This document shows positions 18,864 to 27,154 of a stretch of 64,000 nt of DNA, one piece after another. The notes under the pieces are model-generated. The model had not been told where the DNA came from, did no database searches, and was given only the letters and a program-made list of their open reading frames with translations. The stretch's first letter is position 1. Every line of letters starts with the position of its first letter. Both the position numbers and the translations under genes were made by a program. Source of the DNA: Jaenimonas drosophilae (lineage: Eukaryota; Euglenozoa; Kinetoplastea; Trypanosomatida; Trypanosomatidae); NCBI GenBank assembly GCA_030849065.1, contig JASAON010001611.1, positions 31,508 through 95,507 of the forward strand, given 5' to 3'.

Positions 18864-19901
18864 TTACGACGCACGGCGAGAGGCGTTGGGTTTGAAGCGA
18901 CTGTCCTGGCGCTGCTTCAGCTGACGTTCAATGGAGTGGTTCTGACGACGAATGGTTTTGGCCAAGGCAGTCAAACTCTTGGCACGATCCACTCGCTGGG
19001 TGATTTCGCGCATCCGCAATGCCGCTTCCTTGGCCTCATGCTGTTCCCGAAGACGTCGGCCGGCAATCTCTCGCTGAACCTCATCTTGGGCGGCGCTCGA
19101 ATCTTCATCCTCAGCACCAGTCTGTTCTGCCGCTACCAGGTCGGAGAAGCGGTGCAGCTTCATGTCGCGCTGCACACGCATGTGCTCGACAATCTCTTGT
19201 CGCTGCTCCGCCTCTGTGGCCCCACGGCGGCGGAACTTCTCCTGTAGCTCTCGACGTTCCTTTCGGCGCTGTGAGACGGACTTCATGTGGTTCCCACTAA
19301 GTAGGAGGTTATCTGGTAGTACGGTGTTCTGCACAACCGAGACTCTTCCGCGGAGAGCAGGATGCTGCTGAAGCATGTCTGGTGTAGCATCAAAGTGCGC
19401 CAGTGGGTTAAAGTGCTTGAACTCATCTTCATCATGCACAAAAACAATATGTTTGTTGCTTGGCGCCTGCGCAGTTAGAGCGGCAGTGGCGTCTTCATTG
19501 AGAAGCTCCGTCGCGCGACTGCGATCGGCGTTTGCCTTGAACTCTAGGTACTGCACGTTTCGCTGATTCATGTGGATAGTCTTCTTGAGCTCTGGCTCCT
19601 TCTCATCAAGTCCCTGACGAGTGCGTCGCTGCTTCATCTTACCCGTAGCAACATCCATGATGGCCTTCGTCATGCCCATACTAAACTCATCGGGGTTCCG
19701 CTGAGCTGCGGCCCGCTTCACCTCCTTCAGTCGCTGCACCTTGGCACGTCGCTTCTTGGACCGCAATGCGTGATCCTTGGACTTCTCTAGCTGACCGAGG
19801 CGGGCACGGTGCGCAGGCTGTGAGCGCTCCTTGTGTTCCTTGCGCTTAATGTGCTTGTCGAGGCCACTGGCCCCCGGCATCTTGCCCTTGCCCTTGGTCA
19901 T
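18864..19901 (-). CDS. UTP11: U3 snoRNA-associated protein 11 (UTP11), small-subunit processome
   Basis: A 345-residue, highly basic protein. It matches the UTP11 family throughout its first 190 residues: HKERSQPAHRARLGQLEKSK near the N terminus, then KDHALRSKKRR, RNPDEFSMGM, MNQRNVQYLEFKAN, NKHIVFVHDEDEFKHFNP and AHFDATPDMLQQHPALRGR. UTP11 is a component of the U3 small-subunit processome in the nucleolus, needed for early cleavage of pre-18S rRNA. The protein is longer than typical family members (about 250 residues) because of extra sequence between the conserved blocks and a charged helical C terminus. The start is the ATG preceded by a long pyrimidine tract and AG acceptors. The next gene upstream in the unit is an RNA polymerase I/III subunit, a thematic but perhaps accidental neighbour. 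Confidence 0.9.
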   Translation of the reverse strand: MTKGKGKMPGASGLDKHIKRKEHKERSQPAHRARLGQLEKSKDHALRSKKRRAKVQRLKEVKRAAAQRNPDEFSMGMTKAIMDVATGKMKQRRTRQGLDEKEPELKKTIHMNQRNVQYLEFKANADRSRATELLNEDATAALTAQAPSNKHIVFVHDEDEFKHFNPLAHFDATPDMLQQHPALRGRVSVVQNTVLPDNLLLSGNHMKSVSQRRKERRELQEKFRRRGATEAEQRQEIVEHMRVQRDMKLHRFSDLVAAEQTGAEDEDSSAAQDEVQREIAGRRLREQHEAKEAALRMREITQRVDRAKSLTALAKTIRRQNHSIERQLKQRQDSRFKPNASRRAS

Positions 19902-19942
19902 TGCTAATCTGTTTCCTCACACGAGGCCGTGTTTGCTACAGG

Positions 19943-19986
19943 CTGAGACCATTCACACCAAGAAAGAGAAAAAGTGAAGAGAGAGT
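19943..19986 (-). promoter_or_regulatory. Putative trans-splice acceptor for UTP11
   Basis: On the minus strand a pyrimidine tract at 19986-19960 is followed by its first AG dinucleotide at 19944-19943, about 42 bases before the UTP11 ATG. This matches the layout of kinetoplastid spliced-leader acceptors. Inferred from sequence only. Confidence 0.5.
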
Positions 19987-20044
19987 GCAATCACATGAAG
20001 ATGCCAAAACATAAAGTCCTTTCGCACAGTGTACACAGCTCAAT

Positions 20045-20065
20045 GTGGGGCACGTCGTGCCCCAC
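20045..20065. other. Perfect 9-bp stem, 3-nt loop hairpin
   Basis: GTGGGGCAC at 20045-20053 is followed by a 3-base loop and its exact reverse complement GTGCCCCAC at 20057-20065. It lies in the spacer between RPAC1 and UTP11. A weaker CACCA/TGGTG stem follows at 20102-20118. Function is unknown. Confidence 0.7.
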
Positions 20066-20320
20066 CACACCGCAGTGTCCCATTGTGTTGGCTTCCATCT
20101 TCACCACTTTCACTGGTGGAGCAAACATGAATGTTAATCGAGATCACGCCCACTCCTCCCTCCCCTCGTCCAAACAACATCAGGCTCAGGCCATGTATTT
20201 GGATAGCCTGGCAAAATGTGTGGGATGAGGAGGTGAGCTAATGGTGTTAGATGAAGCATGGTTATTGTGTGTGCTTAGTCGGCTTACGCTTGTAGGTGCC
20301 CAGACCTCCCAATCCCTAGC

Positions 20321-21490
20321 TCAACTCGATGGAAGCAGCTCGCTGTTAGCCACATCCTGGCTATTCACCTCACAGCTTCGAACGCGCTCGGCAAGATCTC
20401 TGCAGCGCTCCGCAAAGAGCTTAAGAGCCAACTGAAGGATGCTACGTACGTTGCGCTGGCCCGTGCTCTCAATGTGGAAGCGGACGGCCGTCTTATCCTT
20501 CTCGATGCGGATCTTCTCCGCGATGGTGGGGTAGGCGTCGGTACGGAGGCACTCACGGCACAAGGTGCAGCGCTCCACATCCAACACTACAGCCTTTCCA
20601 CTCGAGCCATCCACCTCAAAGACATTGCGTGGGCAGATCTTGGCCAACGTTTTGGCATCTTCGCCGGTAATAGGCTGAGAGAAGCCAATGCTACTACGCA
20701 TCTCGTAGTAGCAGGAGGAGACGGGGCTCCACTTGGAGTGGACGATGCCGAGGCCCTTGACTGCCATGGCTCGCAGTTTTAGCTGCTGCCCGGGACCTAG
20801 TTTGGTGAGAAGAATGTCGGGGTGGACGAGGAACACCTGATCTTCCTCGTTCTCTGCCCACGATTCCTGCCCAGGAAGGGGAACCCACTTAAGCTGACGG
20901 CTGTAGACTGGAGTAAGAGAGGCCTGGCGTGAGCCCACTGCCTCGAGCTCGAAGAGAATGACACGTTTGGGGTCGAGGTACTCAAAGTTGCTCTGCTGGC
21001 TATCGGTGAGGTACTCCATCTTATCGACGGGACCAACAATGGGAAGTAGGCCAAGGCGATGAGAGAGTAGCTCATCAAGCACGACGCTATCGTTTTCCTC
21101 AATCAAGACACGATCCACGGCCAATGTGGGCACCTCAGTGGTGATCAAGCGGCGGAAGAGGTTGGCGATGGGTGGGCTGATGCCCGTGATATCCACCGAC
21201 AAGGTTTCCACATGACGAGTCGTGGATGGGAAGCCACTTGTGCCCATCACATCTGTGGCAGCGGAGGTAGCTGGGCTCTCTTCTTCATTGACACCAGTGG
21301 TAGCAGGTTGACTAAGGAATCCCGCTGGTAGACCGGCTACGGCGGACTCAATCTTCATGTTTGCAAAGACGGGGTGGTCGGGCTGGGTCGTGGCGGGGGC
21401 GGAGCCATTGGGGCAGTGGGCGTAAGTGAGGGGAGAGCTCGCCGTCTCCGTATTCTCAGAGCGGTGGTATCCGACGCGTACCTTGGACAT
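20321..21490 (-). CDS. RPAC1: DNA-directed RNA polymerases I and III subunit RPAC1 (AC40)
   Basis: A 389-residue alpha-like polymerase subunit. The dimerisation core appears at about residues 104-152: ISPPIANLFRRLITTEVPTL, then AVDRVLIEENDSVVLDELL and SHRLGLLPIVGP, the hallmark of RPB3/RPAC1/alpha proteins. Residues about 240-265 (MAVKGLGIVHSKWSPVSS) are specific to the RPAC1 branch. CPRNVFEVDG followed by CTLCRECLR gives the ferredoxin-like cysteines of the insert domain. RPAC1 pairs with AC19 to nucleate assembly of RNA polymerases I and III in the nucleus. In kinetoplastids Pol I also transcribes some protein-coding genes. The N-terminal 95 residues are a poorly conserved, Ser/Thr/Pro-rich extension. 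The start is the ATG giving MSKVRVGYHR. Confidence 0.92.
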   Translation of the reverse strand: MSKVRVGYHRSENTETASSPLTYAHCPNGSAPATTQPDHPVFANMKIESAVAGLPAGFLSQPATTGVNEEESPATSAATDVMGTSGFPSTTRHVETLSVDITGISPPIANLFRRLITTEVPTLAVDRVLIEENDSVVLDELLSHRLGLLPIVGPVDKMEYLTDSQQSNFEYLDPKRVILFELEAVGSRQASLTPVYSRQLKWVPLPGQESWAENEEDQVFLVHPDILLTKLGPGQQLKLRAMAVKGLGIVHSKWSPVSSCYYEMRSSIGFSQPITGEDAKTLAKICPRNVFEVDGSSGKAVVLDVERCTLCRECLRTDAYPTIAEKIRIEKDKTAVRFHIESTGQRNVRSILQLALKLFAERCRDLAERVRSCEVNSQDVANSELLPSS

Positions 21491-21889
21491 GTTGTCAGCA
21501 GCAGAAAGTGCCCGTTGTCGTTGGATGAAGTCAGGGTGACTTGGAGGCAGAACCTAATTTTGGTGCGACGAGGTGCGCAACAGAGATAGTGCTCAACAAC
21601 CAGCAACCACGGATAGCTACAATATAGAGGCAGCAAAAAATAGGAAGATGAAAATTCATTCTAATGAACGTGGAGATTGACGTAAATGGTAGCAGTGGTG
21701 GTGTGTCACCCACAGCTGCACACCCTCAACATTTTGACACAGGATCTGTCTTTTAACAGCTTAAGAGACCTCAGCCAACAACTTCTGGTGGAGCAATAAG
21801 CACCATTCTCGCCGTCGATTGTGTGGGCTAGCAAGGGGATCACAGCCAGGAAAGAGAGCGGGAAAGAGGCTGCTGGCAGCAGCTCACTC
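21491..21889. other. Spacer between RPAC1 and the pseudohelicase
   Basis: No gene or clear structure is seen in this 0.4 kb stretch. Confidence 0.55.
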
Positions 21890-24800
21890 TCATTCAGGAC
21901 CCTCACTGGAGTTGGAAGAAGAATTGGATGCGCTATCGTCATCGTCGTCGTCATCGGAATCGGAGAAGACACCAATCTGGGCTGGGGTACGTGATGGCTG
22001 TGCCGGCGGCTTAACGTGGCTGGGTACCGGAGGGTGGGAAAAGCCCTCAACGTTCATGATGGGTGGTGGTGGAGGCATCACAGGATAGCCGAAGTTCAAC
22101 ACTTCCCGCGGAGCTTCCATGGCTCGCGAGCGAGCACCACCGCGTGGAATTTGCTGCTTTACCTCCACCGCCGCCTCTGGGTTATCCACGATGCGGTCAT
22201 TCTTGAAGATAAACACTCGCTCACCCAGGCACATGAAAGACTTGAGGGCCAACGCACGCATCTCCACCTTGCGATGGGGCACATCGATGCGCGCAATGCG
22301 GCCAACCACCGTCGTGGGGCCAACCCGAACATCCATCGTCTCGCCCAAAGCTTTAGCCAAACTCAGCGGAACGTTGCCCTTGGTAGGGAGCGGATAGACC
22401 AAGACGGACGGAGGGCGTGCATCCACTGCCTGCTTGGGCAGTGGTGGCGGTGGACGAAGAAGGGGGTCCTCCACAGCAGCCATTGGGGGAGGTGCAAGCA
22501 ACGCCATCAGTTCCGCCGCTGTGGGAGGAGCTCCTTCTGTAGGTGGTGCGCCTGCTGCATTGAGGGTTGCTCGGAGATCTGCTGCACTGGGAGTTGGGGC
22601 AGACATGTCACCAGCCATGGATCCATTCTTCATGGCCATGAGTCGCTCCATGAGCGTTCCAGAGCCTGACTCAGTGAAGCTGAGTGGGGCGCCATTCTCT
22701 CCTGGCCCAGGTATGGGGTCAGAGAACATGCTGGGTGGATCGGCCGCCACCTGAGTCTCCACTGGTAGCTCAATGTTGATGGTCTTCGTGGCACGAGCCA
22801 ACGTAGGCTCCGCAGGGCGTTGTAGTTGCACCGCCGTGGTCTCCATCTGCAGACCCTCCTCTACATGTCCCCAGCCAACATCTTCGTCGGCCTCCATCGG
22901 GGCAGCGGCCTTTGCAGGGGCCTGTGCGTCGGTATTCTCCAGTGGAATACCCAGTTCTCCACGTAGCTCAACCTCCAGCTGCTGGAGGAAGGTGAGTAGG
23001 TCATCGATGTTGTCACCGAGGATTTCCATATCCGGCATGGCCTTGTGTAGGAGGTGGAGGTAAAAGGCGTGGTACTCGTTCTCTGGGTCAAGGAAGTAGA
23101 ACATCTCGGGGTTGTCGCGAAGCAGCTGACCTTCCGCCTCTCTCGTTCGCTTCTTTGCCACACCATTCACACAGTTGGCGATGATGCTCTGCACACTCGG
23201 ACTGGGCATCTTTCCAGTGAATACGGCCGGTTCTGAAGGTGCATCCTGTTCCACACCCCCAGAAGGGTTGGCCTCGGCAGTCCCGCCTTGGGTGCTCGAG
23301 GCGACTGGGGCCTCCACTGGACGTGGTAGCCCTGCTTCGAGATTGAACTCATAATAGGGATATAGACGTGTCTTCTTTTCATCCGCACCCTCCGCTCCAT
23401 GCGCACGAGCGGCCCGTTCCTCCCGAAGCCACGCATGGCTCTCCCTACTTCTTCGCGAAAGCCACGACCACGCGTCCGTGATGCTGTTCGATGAGTCGTG
23501 GGCCCCTGCGGCATTCCACTCCTTACTCTGAATGAGTGCTTGGGTGTGGAGGAGAATGTGGTCGCGGAGTTGGCCCAACCAACGTGAGACGGTCGAGCGT
23601 AGGGTGTAGCTGAGGGAGTAGTCCATGCGCACCACCACCTGGGGTGAGCCAATGGTATCGTAGGGCTGAAGTGCGATGCTTGGGGTGGGGAGCTGGGCCT
23701 TAGGGGGTAGGCGGCGGGCCAACTTGGTTTGCCGCCAGGCGTCGGTGAGGACGGGGCACCACCCACGACAGCGACGTGGGACTGGCTTAAGACGCTCCTG
23801 CGACACACCGCCAAAGACGATTGAGGCCACCTCGAGGAGAGGGCTACCTCCGCCGAGAATGACGAGTGAGTTAGACGCCGCTGTTCCCGCCCGTTGGCCT
23901 GTGGTACGCTTTCCGTAGACAAGAAGAGGCCGCCCAACCATGGTGGGAGCTGGTGAGCGAAGCACACTTTGGTCGCAGAAGAGGCCTACCTGCGTGTTGC
24001 GCCTCATTCCCGCACCCCCTCCGCTCAGACTATCCACGAGCCGAGCCGCGCCACCATCCTCGAGGACAGCACAGTTGGGATAGAGCGCGACGCTGATGCA
24101 GCCAGACAGACGATCATCACGGGTGGCATAATCATCGCTAAGGCCGGTCATGTGCGCTCTAACAACGGATGGAATCTCCGAGTGGGCGATGCTCTCCACC
24201 AGACCATGATGCACGAGGGCTGCAAAGAGCCGGTGATGGGTTCGCTCCACTTGCAGCAGCACCCGCCTCGATAAGCCACCCTGCTCCAGGAAGCTATCCT
24301 CATCGGCGGCCGATCCAGAGCTCCGCATCTTCAGCCACATCAAGTAGACATTGAGAGAGCACACAACGTCGCTGTTGCTGTTGAGGGAGAAGAAGAGACG
24401 GGCTTCGTGTTGCATCTCCTCCGGAGAAAAGGGCTCCCCGCCATCCTCCTCATTCTCGGTGCCTTGGTTGTGTGTCGCTCCATCGTCTTCGTCGTGTAAA
24501 AAGACATCCCCGACGAGCCACAACGCCGCCACTGCCGTTGCCTCCACCGAACACTGGAAGATGGCAGAAACAAGCAGCAGACGGGCAACCGGCATGGGAA
24601 GAGGTACGCAGCATGCAAACATTCCCATGGGCTGCAGCCGCATTGCTCCACCTGCAGTAGGTGGGCGTGGTGCGTCTATTCGGGCCAACTCAATATGGCC
24701 AGCGGCCAAAAGATGGGATTCAACACTGGCAAAGACACGACGCACCTGCTCATACTTTGTCGCCGTGGCGTTCGGCACACCAACAAAGCTAGATGACAGC

Positions 24801-26740
24801 AGCACTGCCGTCTTTGCGGCAACGGATTGAGGCTTGTTCTCTTCGGAATCAGCCACCGAGGTCTGCTTGCACCGTCCCGCCTCCTCATGTGCCTGGAGAA
24901 AGTGGTAGAGGGAGACGTACCGCTCCACCGACAGACGGAAGATGATGTGCTGCGAGGGTTCCGTACTCAGCCTACGGTGTTGGGGGCTATGCAGAACGGA
25001 ACGAGGAATGAGCTGAATGACCATTCGCGGTGCTCCATGGAGACCCGATGGGTGGCACCCACCCATGTGTCGGCGGTAGCGCAATGCATCGACCGACGCA
25101 TACTCCGTTGTCCAGCAGTTGGCAGCAGTGCTGGGGTCCATGTGCAGCCACGAAGAGCGGGCCATATCCACCACCAGGCCAATAGAGAGGCTCGACGGAA
25201 GCACCGTCTGTGCGAGTTCCGGGGTGGTGATGATGATCGACCGTTGCGACTTCTTGCTGAGGACGGCTCCTTGCGCCACCTGCAGGAAAACCTCAACGGG
25301 TGTTCTTCCTTCACAAAGGCTGCTAAGGATGATATGCTCCGTTGCAAATCCATCAGAGAGGGTCCGACGCACACTTTCTTCGAGGCACCGCACCAAGTGA
25401 GGCGTTGGCGCAACAAGCACCACCGCTGGGAGTACCTCATTGCTCCCTGCACCACGGGCTGCGAGATCAGCCGCGTCGTAGTGAGCCACAGATTGCACAG
25501 CCAAAGAAGACCAATAATTTCTGAAGTGATGGGGCTGATTGAAGTCGCTCTCCGTTGCTTCGACGGTACGAGCGACTACGTCAACTGATTCGACGTAAGA
25601 TGCCAGCTCACCCTCTGGGTCCCTGCAGAGAGAGCTTCCCTCTTTGCCACACTTGGCCAGCCACTGGATTGTTTCCTCCACGTAGAGGACAGCTGGCTCC
25701 TTCATGGCCACTGCCCCCGCAGCGAGCGCCGCCGCTACCGAGAAGGTTGTCGTCCGTACCCCCGCTTGTGCGACGCGCACCGCTGAAGCATCCCCTTGGA
25801 AGAACCGGAGAATGGGGGCGGCACAGGCGTCGTCTGGGCAGGACACCACCACACGCGCAGACTTGGCCGCCGTCGCATCTCCACGACGTTGCATAATGGC
25901 CGCGCTGGCCTCCATCGACTCCCGTAGGAGGGCGAAGCACAATTCCGTCGTTTCCTGACGAAGATGGGCATCGTCAAAGATGACGCAACCAACATCCACC
26001 AAGGTTGGGTCACACAGAAGCTGCCGCACCAACACTTCGGCCGTTGTGACCACAATGACGGTGCCCTTGGTGGCCTCCACTTGAGAGGGAAGCACAGCCG
26101 CCACCGTACGCGAGGTATCCACATTTTCTCCTCGTTCTTCACGCAGCCTACGAACGGTGAGCTGGGCCGCCACCGCGTTGGCCGTTACCAAGATGATGCG
26201 CTTACGCTTGAAGGCATCCGTTTCGGCCAACAGGATGGGAAGTTGCAATGTTCTTCCCGTTCCCGGCTCTGCCACCAACGCCACCATCGATGACGCAAGT
26301 AGGGCATCAAGAAACGGCATGCGCAGCTGCTGCATCGCGAAGGTCTGGCGATGGGCAAGCCACTGACGACGGGCTTTGAGAACCTCCGTCATGGGTTGCC
26401 GCACCACTGAAGAGGCATCAAATTGCGGGATCGGCGCCATCTTGTGAACGGCCTCGCGTCGTTGCTCATCCCCGGCAAGCTCAAAGGCTGCCTCAGCATG
26501 AATGAAGCCACCACCAGCAAAGTGGGCGTTGGGCGGAAGTTGGGGCGGCCTTGCGCTTTGCAGCTCAGCACGACGACGCTCCACATCCGATTGACTAATG
26601 GCAATGTCCAACAAGTAGTTGTAGGCCTGGTTGTTGTGACGGTCCTCCTCATCCGACAGGCGTCGAGTTGCTGTCTGCAGCCGCGCCGGATCGATGGTGG
26701 ATGGAGATCCATCACCAATACAACTCACGCCTACACTCAT
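21890..26740 (-). CDS. Degenerate DEAH-box helicase (pseudohelicase) with SURP module
   Basis: A 1616-residue protein built on a spliceosomal-type DEAH helicase. Motif I is AEPGTGRT (157-164), with arginine in place of the catalytic lysine; motif II is DDAH (256-259). Motif III reads SCP instead of SAT (300-302). In the motif VI region (about 553-566, RYRRHMGG) the conserved QRxGRxGR arginines are lost. The helicase-associated winged-helix/ratchet region is recognisable near 703-750 (LPMPVARLLLVSAIFQCS). Residues about 1181-1234 look like a SURP module: IIANCVNGVAKK, then DNPEMFYFLDPENEYHAFYL. The C terminus is Pro-rich, then acidic (a run of seven Asp). SURP domains occur in splicing factors, so a role in pre-mRNA or trans-splicing as a scaffold is inferred. 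The fold assignment is strong, loss of ATPase activity likely, and the SURP call fairly good. Confidence 0.85.
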   Translation of the reverse strand: MSVGVSCIGDGSPSTIDPARLQTATRRLSDEEDRHNNQAYNYLLDIAISQSDVERRRAELQSARPPQLPPNAHFAGGGFIHAEAAFELAGDEQRREAVHKMAPIPQFDASSVVRQPMTEVLKARRQWLAHRQTFAMQQLRMPFLDALLASSMVALVAEPGTGRTLQLPILLAETDAFKRKRIILVTANAVAAQLTVRRLREERGENVDTSRTVAAVLPSQVEATKGTVIVVTTAEVLVRQLLCDPTLVDVGCVIFDDAHLRQETTELCFALLRESMEASAAIMQRRGDATAAKSARVVVSCPDDACAAPILRFFQGDASAVRVAQAGVRTTTFSVAAALAAGAVAMKEPAVLYVEETIQWLAKCGKEGSSLCRDPEGELASYVESVDVVARTVEATESDFNQPHHFRNYWSSLAVQSVAHYDAADLAARGAGSNEVLPAVVLVAPTPHLVRCLEESVRRTLSDGFATEHIILSSLCEGRTPVEVFLQVAQGAVLSKKSQRSIIITTPELAQTVLPSSLSIGLVVDMARSSWLHMDPSTAANCWTTEYASVDALRYRRHMGGCHPSGLHGAPRMVIQLIPRSVLHSPQHRRLSTEPSQHIIFRLSVERYVSLYHFLQAHEEAGRCKQTSVADSEENKPQSVAAKTAVLLSSSFVGVPNATATKYEQVRRVFASVESHLLAAGHIELARIDAPRPPTAGGAMRLQPMGMFACCVPLPMPVARLLLVSAIFQCSVEATAVAALWLVGDVFLHDEDDGATHNQGTENEEDGGEPFSPEEMQHEARLFFSLNSNSDVVCSLNVYLMWLKMRSSGSAADEDSFLEQGGLSRRVLLQVERTHHRLFAALVHHGLVESIAHSEIPSVVRAHMTGLSDDYATRDDRLSGCISVALYPNCAVLEDGGAARLVDSLSGGGAGMRRNTQVGLFCDQSVLRSPAPTMVGRPLLVYGKRTTGQRAGTAASNSLVILGGGSPLLEVASIVFGGVSQERLKPVPRRCRGWCPVLTDAWRQTKLARRLPPKAQLPTPSIALQPYDTIGSPQVVVRMDYSLSYTLRSTVSRWLGQLRDHILLHTQALIQSKEWNAAGAHDSSNSITDAWSWLSRRSRESHAWLREERAARAHGAEGADEKKTRLYPYYEFNLEAGLPRPVEAPVASSTQGGTAEANPSGGVEQDAPSEPAVFTGKMPSPSVQSIIANCVNGVAKKRTREAEGQLLRDNPEMFYFLDPENEYHAFYLHLLHKAMPDMEILGDNIDDLLTFLQQLEVELRGELGIPLENTDAQAPAKAAAPMEADEDVGWGHVEEGLQMETTAVQLQRPAEPTLARATKTINIELPVETQVAADPPSMFSDPIPGPGENGAPLSFTESGSGTLMERLMAMKNGSMAGDMSAPTPSAADLRATLNAAGAPPTEGAPPTAAELMALLAPPPMAAVEDPLLRPPPPLPKQAVDARPPSVLVYPLPTKGNVPLSLAKALGETMDVRVGPTTVVGRIARIDVPHRKVEMRALALKSFMCLGERVFIFKNDRIVDNPEAAVEVKQQIPRGGARSRAMEAPREVLNFGYPVMPPPPPIMNVEGFSHPPVPSHVKPPAQPSRTPAQIGVFSDSDDDDDDDSASNSSSNSSEGPE

Positions 26741-27154
26741 GGGGTGTGCTGGGGTCTATCGGAGAGAGGCAACAAGAAAGCGGGTGAGAGGGAAGTTGTA
26801 AACACAACAGATCCACGACGAAATGCTTTTTTTTCCCTTGAGACAACGAAGCTCTCCCACGCACAGAGAAGCTCCACGTTGGCACTACGCTACTTTCGAA
26901 ATTACTTGGCTAGACACGAGCGACAAGTGAGAGAGAAGGGGGGAATGAGGAGCTGTGTCAATGATGGAGCACCGCACTCAGGGAGGCATTACTGAAGCAC
27001 AAATTGTTTCGTGGTGGTTCACAACCAAAGCGAACAAACCCAATGAAAACACATCCTCGAATGGGTGTGAGGGAGAAGAGGCGTTGGCGGTAATAGGAAG
27101 CACATTGAATGTGCGCGCCATGGGAAGAACGGAGAGGGGTGATGTAGTGTGCGA
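26741..27154. other. Spacer downstream of the receptor gene
   Basis: No gene is seen. In particular there is no adenylate cyclase domain here that could continue the receptor frame. A poly-T run on the plus strand lies at 26827-26835. Confidence 0.6.

Larger units (their letters stand above)
19902..20320. other. Spacer between UTP11 and RPAC1, with a strong hairpin
   Basis: No gene is seen. It carries a perfect 9-bp inverted repeat (20045-20065) and a polypyrimidine tract on the minus strand (19960-19986). Confidence 0.6.
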
